Position numbers and translations under genes: made by a program. DNA of 33,408 nucleotides, taken from assembly GCA_030747675.1 (NCBI GenBank), contig JASLKH010000074.1, positions 1 to 33,408 on the forward strand, read 5' to 3'. This stretch comes from Candidatus Thalassarchaeaceae archaeon. GTDB lineage: Archaea; Thermoplasmatota; Poseidoniia; Poseidoniales; Thalassarchaeaceae. The notes beneath the pieces were generated by a model. The model was not told the origin of the DNA and ran no database searches. It was given only the letters and a program-made list of their open reading frames with translations. The first letter of the stretch is position 1. Each line of letters starts with the position of its first letter. Positions 15,720 through 23,048 of the stretch are shown here, in pieces.

Positions 15720-17309
15720 TCACGATTTCTTCCCCCAACGACGAATCGTTTGGAGTAGCGTTCGCAACTCCTCGGGGGAATAGGTCCGGTTCTGGCTATA
15801 TGCTAGTTCCGTAAGCCGGGGGTCGCCAATCATGTTCTGCACTTCAGCAGGTGGTTTCAAGGCCATTTCATCCCGGGTAAGATCGTAGAAAATACGAACC
15901 TTTGCCATCAACGCTTCTTTCACACGCTTACGATAACTACCTGGGTCAACTTTCTCCGGTCTTTCTCTAAATCTTGTCAAATCAAAGACATGTCTCCAAT
16001 TTGACTTCTCTGGTACGACCATAATCGCAACCATTAGTAGTAATAGTACATTCAAAATAATGAGCCATTTGAGGAAGGAATCGCTTGTTAAGAGGACAAT
16101 GGTAGCCATTGCATCTGTGAAAGGTGCACTCATGATTCCAGTTACGTGACGACTTTCATCGAATACGATATAGAAATTGGAATGTGATAATTTTATTGTG
16201 TTGGATAGTTCTTGATTATCAAATTCCATCATTGAGAAAATTAGTGATTTGAAGAAATATTCATTTCCGTTCCATCGAATTGCCCATGCGTCTTCCGTAT
16301 TACTCCCACTCATCTTCCCCATCCAACAATGCGAAGATGGAATGCATTCAGCACTCATCCCGGTATTTTCCCCTTCTTCGAAATCCCATAGCCTATTACT
16401 GAATGCCGTTTGATCTGATACGAATACGATGGAACCTGTAACATCAATGTCTGAACGACTATCGCTGGAACCGGCTTTGTAATCTTGAGTTTCAATATTG
16501 GGATAATCAATTCGTACAACTAAACTCAAATTCCCAGGGGCTGGATTCAAATCGTTACCACAGTCTCCATCTCCAGCAACATCGATACAAGCTCCTCTTC
16601 CTGCGTGAGCGAGAACTTTAATTTCTCGATTATCATTATTATCTTCAGAGAAATTTTCAACCATCATCCCTGTTGGTGAACGGAACATAACTGGCATCCT
16701 GCAACCGTCAAAGGAATGGATTTCCAGATTTGTTTTCCAACATCCTTGTCGGAGAGCTGATTCGGACATTCCATCAACAGATTCGTTAATTGACGATAGC
16801 CCCCATACATTTCTCCAATTTTCAGGCATGAATTCTTGTGTCGCTGGGTTAATTTGATCCCAATGTTGATCTTCATCAAACAAAGGTGCATTTTGATATG
16901 TAACTCCAAATTTTGCAGCAACGCGGTTGGCATTAGTATTGTCTGCCGCAATAATGACTTTCCCTCCACGTTCAGTAACAAATTCGTGAATCTTACTTGC
17001 TTCAGTTTCATCTATTGGTTTCTCGGGAGCGACAATTACCAACAATGTTCGGTGCGGGTCCTTCCAATCATTCACAAGCATTGGAGTAGACATTGTGTTA
17101 GCAATTGAGTAATCTTCGCCTCCATCACCTAGAGTTTCAGCCATCATGTTCAATTGACTTTCACTGGAATCAGTGACATATGCTGAGTACACTGTATCTT
17201 TATTTGCAGAGAATACCATGGGGAGGATTAGCGTTAGTAAAAGGGTCAGTACCAGAGAAATTGCAACAAATAGTCCAAATCGACTATTTTCTTCCTCTGT
17301 ATCTGCCAC
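15720..17309 (-). CDS. DUF4350-like membrane protein of the MoxR cassette
   Basis: About 529 residues from GTG 17309 (540 from TTG 17342). The first membrane helix comes after a short acidic N-terminus. An external domain of about 400 residues contains the 'TLLVIVAPEKPID' and 'GGKVIIAADNTNA' strands typical of the DUF4350/GldG-like fold. A second helix (WLIILNVLLLLMVAIMVV) precedes a cytoplasmic tail of about 110 residues. DUF4350 proteins commonly sit beside MoxR and DUF58 genes, and the order here is DUF4350, MoxR, DUF58 and membrane protein. The start is uncertain: GTG 17309 has GAGG eight bases upstream, while TTG 17342 has no well-spaced ribosome-binding site. An out-of-frame 10-codon frame with an excellent site precedes it. 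Confidence 0.85.
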   Translation of the reverse strand: MADTEEENSRFGLFVAISLVLTLLLTLILPMVFSANKDTVYSAYVTDSSESQLNMMAETLGDGGEDYSIANTMSTPMLVNDWKDPHRTLLVIVAPEKPIDETEASKIHEFVTERGGKVIIAADNTNANRVAAKFGVTYQNAPLFDEDQHWDQINPATQEFMPENWRNVWGLSSINESVDGMSESALRQGCWKTNLEIHSFDGCRMPVMFRSPTGMMVENFSEDNNDNREIKVLAHAGRGACIDVAGDGDCGNDLNPAPGNLSLVVRIDYPNIETQDYKAGSSDSRSDIDVTGSIVFVSDQTAFSNRLWDFEEGENTGMSAECIPSSHCWMGKMSGSNTEDAWAIRWNGNEYFFKSLIFSMMEFDNQELSNTIKLSHSNFYIVFDESRHVTGIMSAPFTDAMATIVLLTSDSFLKWLIILNVLLLLMVAIMVVPEKSNWRHVFDLTRFRERPEKVDPGSYRKRVKEALMAKVRIFYDLTRDEMALKPPAEVQNMIGDPRLTELAYSQNRTYSPEELRTLLQTIRRWGKKS

Positions 17310-17322
17310 ATCTCTCGCCTCA

Positions 17323-17355
17323 TTATTTAGATTCCAAGCCAAGGCTCGGGCACAT
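17323..17355 (-). other. Possible 10-codon leader frame before the DUF4350 gene
   Basis: On the minus strand GGGGAGGG lies five bases before an ATG (17355-17353) that opens a 10-codon frame, MCPSLGLESK, ending in TAA at 17325-17323, 13 bases before GTG 17309. This is one of the best ribosome-binding sites in the region, yet its frame does not match the gene. It may be a leader peptide, a translational coupling device, or a hint of a single-base error. Real translation is unproven. Confidence 0.35.
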
Positions 17356-17370
17356 CAACGCCCTCCCCAA

Positions 17371-17391
17371 TCAAATATCGCAAATATAGGT
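17371..17391 (-). promoter_or_regulatory. TATA-like promoter for the DUF4350-MoxR-DUF58 run
   Basis: On the minus strand the AT-rich elements TATATTT and GATATTTG lie in tandem within the 113-nt gap upstream of the DUF4350 gene, about 20-30 bases before the leader ATG at 17355. This is the likeliest promoter for the four-gene run. Assigned by spacing only. Confidence 0.4.
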
Positions 17392-17455
17392 TGCTGCACA
17401 TCGATTGAGATAAAATGGGCAATTTGAAAGGAGTTTCAAGTTGACCCTTTGCGTA

Positions 17456-18523
17456 TCATTTCTCTGTATCAGCATCTTTTTGAGAAGAAATATTTCTTTT
17501 TACACGCATAGTGATGGCTGCGAGTACCATCCCTAATGGTGTGGATAATATTGGGAAAAAGAGGAAATTATCATTCTCTACTTCTGCTTGATTTTCTGGT
17601 CCATCATCGTTACCTGTACTGGCATCATCGTTATCTGATTGACTTCCTATGGCACTTTCTTCAACATTTAGTTCAAGAGAATCCTTGTTCAATGAATCCC
17701 CAATACTTCCATCAGCCACCCCTTGTGAATATACAGTAATTTCAATTTCACATAAGCGAGTTGGATGGGCTGAAGAAGCATCGTATGAGATTACAGCACT
17801 CACACCTCCCCCTAAATCAGAATTCAACCAAGCTCCAGGATTTGCTTGTTTGTGTAATATCTCATCAAGAGAATTTTCTCCGTCAGAGTTAATTGTTAGC
17901 AAAGGACAATTATCATCAATTTCATAATTCTGAATTGAGTCTATTGCATTCCCATTATTTATGAGACTAACTTCCAAATATCCTTCTGTCCCTGCACTGA
18001 TTGGATACCCTAAATCTTCGATTACAACCCCCCATCTGTGGATATCAGGAACATATAATTCTCCTTCTATTGAATCGGTTGATATTGGTAGTGAATCAGG
18101 AATCGTAATGACTGACCAAGCAGTTAATTGTCCTGAAATCTCGAAAGGAATTGTGACCCCATTTACTGAAGTGGCAATTGTAGTCCAGAGTTGATCTCCC
18201 ATTCCGAACGCCACCATTGAATATGTTTTATTTTGGCCACTAGGGATTGTTACAGAATCAGGGCCGCCGACCCAGTTATCATCAGCATACTCCAACCCAA
18301 TTTCAATGTCTCCTACGATATTATTATTCTTAATCCAAAACTCAACAATAGTATCTTCTTCGCCAAGGGAGTAAGGAATTTGTTCTTCGCCATCGGGAAT
18401 GACAAATCCCATCTCCCAACCAATGAATTCTGGCATGTCTTGCTGAGCCCCAGAGGGGGCAGGTATTATGACAAAAAGCGCCATTAAACAAAGTGAAACA
18501 CAGATGCGTCGAAAAGCCGCCAT
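17456..18523 (-). CDS. Secreted beta-rich surface protein with C-terminal anchor
   Basis: 355 residues from ATG 18523 (a TTG at 18526 is also in frame). A signal peptide occupies about residues 4-27, ending in a small-residue cleavage-like SGAQ. About 270 residues of beta-prone sequence follow, with repeated 'WxVxI' and 'xGYLEVSLINNGNA' segments that resemble CARDB/immunoglobulin-like surface domains. An acidic low-complexity Asp/Asn/Gly/Glu linker (about 285-315) leads to one membrane helix (about 318-338) and a basic tail. Such layouts are common for archaeal cell-surface proteins; no enzyme motif is visible. It lies between the hydroxylase genes (40 nt downstream of the FAD subunit gene) and the MoxR cassette, all on the same strand; membership of either unit is uncertain. 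Confidence 0.8.
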   Translation of the reverse strand: MAAFRRICVSLCLMALFVIIPAPSGAQQDMPEFIGWEMGFVIPDGEEQIPYSLGEEDTIVEFWIKNNNIVGDIEIGLEYADDNWVGGPDSVTIPSGQNKTYSMVAFGMGDQLWTTIATSVNGVTIPFEISGQLTAWSVITIPDSLPISTDSIEGELYVPDIHRWGVVIEDLGYPISAGTEGYLEVSLINNGNAIDSIQNYEIDDNCPLLTINSDGENSLDEILHKQANPGAWLNSDLGGGVSAVISYDASSAHPTRLCEIEITVYSQGVADGSIGDSLNKDSLELNVEESAIGSQSDNDDASTGNDDGPENQAEVENDNFLFFPILSTPLGMVLAAITMRVKRNISSQKDADTEK

Positions 18524-18562
18524 CAATTAATGGGGGACACCCATCAAACATCAATGCGCCGA

Positions 18563-19531
18563 TTACAAGTCTTGTAATGGAGACATGGCTCTACGTGCCA
18601 AAACACGTAGCATTTTTCTTCTGTATGACGGGGGGAAGTACGTGTTACTTACTGGCTTTACAGCCTTGCGAATTGCTTCTGAAAGTGCTACAACACTTTC
18701 CTTCCCATTCCATTCCAACAATGCTTCCATAGCGAGTTTGGAGTGGTCACCAGGGATACTTTCACATCCAGTTGTAGCAATACGCAATTCCGATATTCTC
18801 CCCCCTTTCAATTTCCATGCTGCAGCAACTCCTGCTTCAGGGAAATCCCACGTTTCCCGCAACCTCAATTTTTGATAGCCACCTACCCATTCATTTACAT
18901 CATCTGGTAGGGTAATATGAGTGACCATTTCACCTTTTTCCAAAACATTTCGAGTCATTCCATCTAACTTGAAAAATTCAGAAAAAGGCATCGCGCGTGC
19001 ACCTGCTGCACCTGCAAGGTGAATTGTAGCATTTAGAGCGATAAAAGCAGCAGCAAGGTCGGCTTGATAGGTGGCAACACATAATGTATTTTGGTTTGGA
19101 ACAACTCGACAATCGGCGTTGGTATCACAGTCACATTTGTGACACCAATCTATACTGCGCCTCCATTCTTCAGTTTGATTGTACCAGTAGCACCGAGTAT
19201 CTAAGCAGATATTCCCTCCAACTGTGGCAGATCTACGAATCATTACACTTGCGATTGTGGCAGCAGTCTCTCGAAGAAGTGGGTGTATAATCTCGGATTC
19301 AACTAAGTCTTGGATCCGAACCATTGCTCCTACAATTGTGGTGGATAGAGTATTTAATTCCTGAACACCAGCTAAGGAAATAACATCTGATTTTGGATTT
19401 AATTTCCATTTGTAATTTGGTAGTAGATCAGTGCCCCCGGAAATCCAATCGAAGTCGTCCAATTCAGATGCCAATGTCAATGCTTGAGAGAGATTTGAGG
19501 GGGTGTGTAAAGTGAAGGGGGGCATCCGCAT
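18563..19531 (-). CDS. Molybdenum hydroxylase FAD subunit with Cys-rich (4Fe-4S-type) insert
   Basis: 322 residues of the CoxM/XdhB/HcrB FAD-binding family. The FAD motif SGGTDLLPN is at 31-39, and RRSATVGGNICLDTRCYWYNQ begins at 99. Between 109 and 151 are seven cysteines (C109, C114, C130, C133, C135, C141, C151). Ordinary CoxM and XdhB lack this insert. The beta subunit of 4-hydroxybenzoyl-CoA reductase has one that binds an extra [4Fe-4S] cluster, and the 'DTRC-x15-C' spacing here matches my memory of it. ATG 19531 overlaps the large-subunit stop (TGATG), with GAGGTGA six bases upstream; a GTG at 19534 is possible. It passes electrons between the Fe-S subunit and an external acceptor or donor. 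Confidence 0.9.
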   Translation of the reverse strand: MRMPPFTLHTPSNLSQALTLASELDDFDWISGGTDLLPNYKWKLNPKSDVISLAGVQELNTLSTTIVGAMVRIQDLVESEIIHPLLRETAATIASVMIRRSATVGGNICLDTRCYWYNQTEEWRRSIDWCHKCDCDTNADCRVVPNQNTLCVATYQADLAAAFIALNATIHLAGAAGARAMPFSEFFKLDGMTRNVLEKGEMVTHITLPDDVNEWVGGYQKLRLRETWDFPEAGVAAAWKLKGGRISELRIATTGCESIPGDHSKLAMEALLEWNGKESVVALSEAIRKAVKPVSNTYFPPSYRRKMLRVLARRAMSPLQDL

Positions 19532-22335
19532 CACGAATCACCTCTGTGTCGGCGCTCAATGTGCGACCAAGCCTTCGCCGCTCGTTTCTTTGGGTCTGCC
19601 AAATCTTCAGCCGTGGGTGTTACAGCCTCTCTCCATCCCTTTTTTTGTTCGGACATGGGCACATCAGGGTCAAACCCAAAGAGAACACCATTGACATAAG
19701 AGGTTCGATCTTCTTGAATATCTCTCAGATGGTCACGAATCGCATGCTCTTCTGCACGCCCCGTTAATTTTTCTTGTAATGGTCCAGGCTCAAACCTTGG
19801 TACTGGTAAATCAAGAGGGTCTTCGACACCTAATTTCTTACATTGTTTCTCGATTTTTTTGTGAAGTCGGTCAGGTGTCACAGGCAATTCATCAATTCGA
19901 ATACCAATTGCATCGTATATTGCGTTACAAACAGCCGGCAAGATTGGTAGCAACGGCCCCTCGCCAGCTTCCTTTGCACCAAATGGGCCTTCGGGGTCAT
20001 TACTTTCAACAATGATTGGAACGACATCGGGCATTTCGTGAACACTCATGATTTTGTAATCAAGTAAATCAGGATTCATCAGATTGCCTCCTCTTCCATA
20101 TTTCATTTCTTCAGAAAGGACTTGCCCCATGCCCATGTGGCATGAGCCAATGATCTGTCCTTTTACTGCTAGGGGATTGAGTGCCTTTCCGCAATCATGT
20201 GCGGCCCAAGCGTTCACAACCTTGACGAAACCAGTTTCGACATCAACTTCAACTTCTGCAACATATGCTGAGAATGAATATGCTGGGGCTAATCCAGCAG
20301 CGGCCCCTTTGTGGATTCCACCCATAGGGGGCGTTCGGTAAGCCCCTGATGCAATCAGTGACCCCACATCAGCCTGTGCTTTGTGCACCGCTTCTAACCA
20401 AGAAACTCCAATGGCAGGGTCATGCTTGTAGTAAATTCTTCGATCACCAATGACTAACACATCGGGGTGATAACCCGTAATTTCCCAAGCGGCCTTCATC
20501 ACTTTGTCTCTTAATTCACAAGCCGCGCGAATCGCCGCATTACAATTCATGAAGGTCACACGGCTGGAATATGATCCCAAATCGACAGGTGATGTATCAC
20601 TTTCTTTACTTCGAATCCGTATCATATCTAATGGTAAAGCCAGAACTTCTGAAACTGCTTGTGCCACCGCTGTATCGCTCCCTTGCCCAATATCTGCTGC
20701 ACCAGTATGGACTGTTACTCCTCCATCCATATCACATTGTAAATGTACAGTAGCGTGGGGGAAATTTTCGGGATCCCAATGAATAGGTAACCCTGATCCT
20801 GAAATGAAGAACCCACATCCAACTCCAATTCCTCGCCCCAGAGGTAAGTTTCGGAATTTTTCATTCCAACCAGATTGCTCTTTTACTTTCGCTAGGCACT
20901 CTCGCATTCCCGTGCTTGTTATTCTAAATCCTGTTATTGTTCGACTGTGTGGTGGTAATAAATTTGCGAGTCGGAAAGTCATCGGGTCGACATTCATTTG
21001 CTCAGAAACAGCATCAATTCCAACTTCTACTGCGCATCGGCTGTTCACCGCACCATGGCCTCGCATTGCACCGCTTGCAGGTTTGTTTGTCCATACTCTG
21101 GCTCCTGTATAATTGAAACCTCCGATTTCATATGGTGCTGTATGCAAAACACCATTGTAATAGGTTGTTACATGCCCAAATGAAGCAAACGCTCCCCCAT
21201 CGATAAGTGCATCAGTTTCGATACCAGAGATACGCCCTTCATCATCTGCAAATACCCCCATTTGGATTCGTGATGGATGCCTTCCTCGATTAATCCAATA
21301 CACTTCTTCCCTGTCGAAATTAATTCGAACAGGCCGTCCGCATTTCCGAGCTAGAATCGCTGCGCACATTTCATGTGGAAATGGGTCCGATTTACCGCCA
21401 AATCCTCCTCCCACAAAGGTCCGATGGACATTGATTTGATGCATTGGAATATCTAATACAGCAGACAATCCTCTGTGGAGATAATGGGGGACTTGTTGAG
21501 GGGTCCAAACTGTAAGCCGTCCTGATGGGTCCCAATGAGCAACTACCGCATGTGGTTCAGTAAATCCATGATGTAGACCTGCAGTTTCCCAATCTGCTTC
21601 ATGTTTGAATGGCGCAGAACCCATTGAATCGAGATCTCCAAACTGTTGGAAAACACGTTTCTGAACATTCGATTCACCAATGTGATATTTCCCGCGATCG
21701 TGGATTGGATGTTCTGAATCGTTCAAACCATCTTCCATGTCATGTATACTTGGCAGAATTTCATATTCAACTGAGATAGCATTCATTGCTTCAATTGCAG
21801 TTGCTTCATCAATTGCACAAACACACGCCACTAAGTCTCCAACATGCCTAACCTTGTCTTGAGCCATCGCATGTTCATCTTTAGTTACAGGAAGAACACC
21901 GAATTTGTTTACAGAATCCTTTCCAGTTGCCACCGCAAAAACCCCATCCATTGCTTCAGCAACAGATATGTCGATTGATTTAATCTCAGCATAATGATGT
22001 GGAGAACGTAGTATCTTCCCTATTAGTTCGCCAGGTAACCTGATGTCATCGCCATATTGTGCTTGCCCAGTCATCTTCCAGTTAGAATCAACCAAAGGAA
22101 CGGGTTTACCAATTGTGGTACCTGTGATATGTTTGTCATGGACATGGGGTCCTCGTGGTTGTTTTTTCCATCCACCAACCGATTCAGGAACATAATCCAA
22201 ATCTTGGAGTTTTGAATGAGGTTCAGAACCACCTGATCCTGGGACGCCGAAGTCTTGTTGCCCTGCAATCCGTTTCCCATCAGTGCGTTTCTTGTCCTTC
22301 CCTTTACCGGGCGCTTGTCGATATCCTTTGCCCAT
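19531..22335 (-). CDS. Molybdenum hydroxylase large (molybdopterin) subunit, extended at both ends
   Basis: 934 residues of the xanthine dehydrogenase/CoxL family; the usual length is about 750-800. The core starts near residue 76. Cofactor-binding VGGGFGGK lies at 308-315, an XDH-like SGAMRGHG at 421-428, and GAKEAGEGP near 786-794 with E792 as the likely catalytic glutamate. The AYRCSFR loop of true CO dehydrogenase is absent, so it should oxidise or reduce an organic substrate. Two parts are unusual: a basic Gly/Lys-rich N-terminal extension of about 75 residues and a charged C-terminal extension of about 105 residues (830-934). The start has GAGGAG five bases upstream, ten bases after the small-subunit stop. 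Substrate unknown. Confidence 0.94.
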   Translation of the reverse strand: MGKGYRQAPGKGKDKKRTDGKRIAGQQDFGVPGSGGSEPHSKLQDLDYVPESVGGWKKQPRGPHVHDKHITGTTIGKPVPLVDSNWKMTGQAQYGDDIRLPGELIGKILRSPHHYAEIKSIDISVAEAMDGVFAVATGKDSVNKFGVLPVTKDEHAMAQDKVRHVGDLVACVCAIDEATAIEAMNAISVEYEILPSIHDMEDGLNDSEHPIHDRGKYHIGESNVQKRVFQQFGDLDSMGSAPFKHEADWETAGLHHGFTEPHAVVAHWDPSGRLTVWTPQQVPHYLHRGLSAVLDIPMHQINVHRTFVGGGFGGKSDPFPHEMCAAILARKCGRPVRINFDREEVYWINRGRHPSRIQMGVFADDEGRISGIETDALIDGGAFASFGHVTTYYNGVLHTAPYEIGGFNYTGARVWTNKPASGAMRGHGAVNSRCAVEVGIDAVSEQMNVDPMTFRLANLLPPHSRTITGFRITSTGMRECLAKVKEQSGWNEKFRNLPLGRGIGVGCGFFISGSGLPIHWDPENFPHATVHLQCDMDGGVTVHTGAADIGQGSDTAVAQAVSEVLALPLDMIRIRSKESDTSPVDLGSYSSRVTFMNCNAAIRAACELRDKVMKAAWEITGYHPDVLVIGDRRIYYKHDPAIGVSWLEAVHKAQADVGSLIASGAYRTPPMGGIHKGAAAGLAPAYSFSAYVAEVEVDVETGFVKVVNAWAAHDCGKALNPLAVKGQIIGSCHMGMGQVLSEEMKYGRGGNLMNPDLLDYKIMSVHEMPDVVPIIVESNDPEGPFGAKEAGEGPLLPILPAVCNAIYDAIGIRIDELPVTPDRLHKKIEKQCKKLGVEDPLDLPVPRFEPGPLQEKLTGRAEEHAIRDHLRDIQEDRTSYVNGVLFGFDPDVPMSEQKKGWREAVTPTAEDLADPKKRAAKAWSHIERRHRGDS

Positions 22336-22344
22336 TCAATCTCC

Positions 22345-22944
22345 TCATTTCGAGCTACCAGGTGGCAACGAGGGTTCATCGGGGCCCAATGGGTGTGGAT
22401 CTGATTTTGGATTAGTTGGATCTGGAGAAATTGTCCCACTTTGTTTCATTTCAGCAGCCATTTCGACAGCATCAACAATTTGTTGGTAACCAGTACATCT
22501 GCAAAGGTTACCCTCTATGGCGCACTTGATTTCATCACGTGTTGGCATTGGATTTACTTCTAGAAGTGCTGAACTAACAATCAAGAATCCAGGTGTACAG
22601 AATCCGCATTGACTTCCACCTGCTTCAGCAAAGCATTTCTGAATTGGATTGAGGTGATGCCCATCTGCTAAGCCCTCTACTGTGGTAATTGCAGCTCCAT
22701 CATGCTCTTTGGCAAGACAAAGGCAACTCAATCTGGGTTCACCATTCACCAAAACAGCACAACATCCACATGTCCCCATGTCGCAACCACGCTTGACACC
22801 TAATGTTCCAACTTGGTCCCTAAGGACATCGAGGAGGATAGCATTACTTTCAATCAGATGCTCTTGTTCGACTCCGTTCACATTTACATTCCAAGGAACT
22901 TTTTGTGCCCCCGGAAGCATCGGAACTCGGATGTGAATGCTCAT
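22345..22944 (-). CDS. Molybdenum hydroxylase small subunit, two [2Fe-2S] clusters
   Basis: 199 residues of the CoxS/XdhC-small/HcrC family. Plant-ferredoxin-like cysteines appear in GCDMGTCGCC and SCLCL (about 53-77). The second cluster is bound by QCGFCTPGF and NLCRCTGY (about 110-150). A Pro/Ser-rich tail of about 35 residues follows the normal end. The clusters carry electrons between molybdopterin and FAD. The frame is open upstream to 23004, but ATG 22944 is preferred because GGTGG lies a few bases before it and the family N-terminus starts there. First gene of the small-large-medium run, divergent from the CD36-like gene. Confidence 0.94.
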   Translation of the reverse strand: MSIHIRVPMLPGAQKVPWNVNVNGVEQEHLIESNAILLDVLRDQVGTLGVKRGCDMGTCGCCAVLVNGEPRLSCLCLAKEHDGAAITTVEGLADGHHLNPIQKCFAEAGGSQCGFCTPGFLIVSSALLEVNPMPTRDEIKCAIEGNLCRCTGYQQIVDAVEMAAEMKQSGTISPDPTNPKSDPHPLGPDEPSLPPGSSK

Positions 22945-23048
22945 GCGACCACCCCCACCGAATCCATAGAGCCCTTTGATGATTCGCCCGTAGGGCGGCT
23001 GCATTCGTTAGCGGATTACTTATGCCCTGTGCCCTGTGGTGGGGTGTC
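22945..23048. promoter_or_regulatory. Divergent promoter region with GTA-loop hairpin and tandem repeat
   Basis: 104 nt between the divergent starts. CGCCC (22985-22989) pairs with GGGCG (22993-22997) around GTA, repeating the CCC-GNA-GGG core seen at 7056 and 9831. GCCCTGT occurs twice in tandem (23024-23037), 12 bases before the plus-strand ATG. TATA-like CTTATG (23018-23023) suits the plus gene, and CTCTATGG near 22970 suits the minus gene, both by spacing. Function inferred. Confidence 0.45.

Noticed and set aside
15406-15814. Several plus-strand frames rich in Cys, Arg, Gly or Trp opposite moxR
   Set aside because: They are antisense readings of the Ala/Pro codon repeat and have no start signals of their own.
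19531-22335. Form I CO dehydrogenase (CoxL)
   Set aside because: The AYRCSFR active-site loop is missing, and the FAD subunit is of the 4-hydroxybenzoyl-CoA reductase type.
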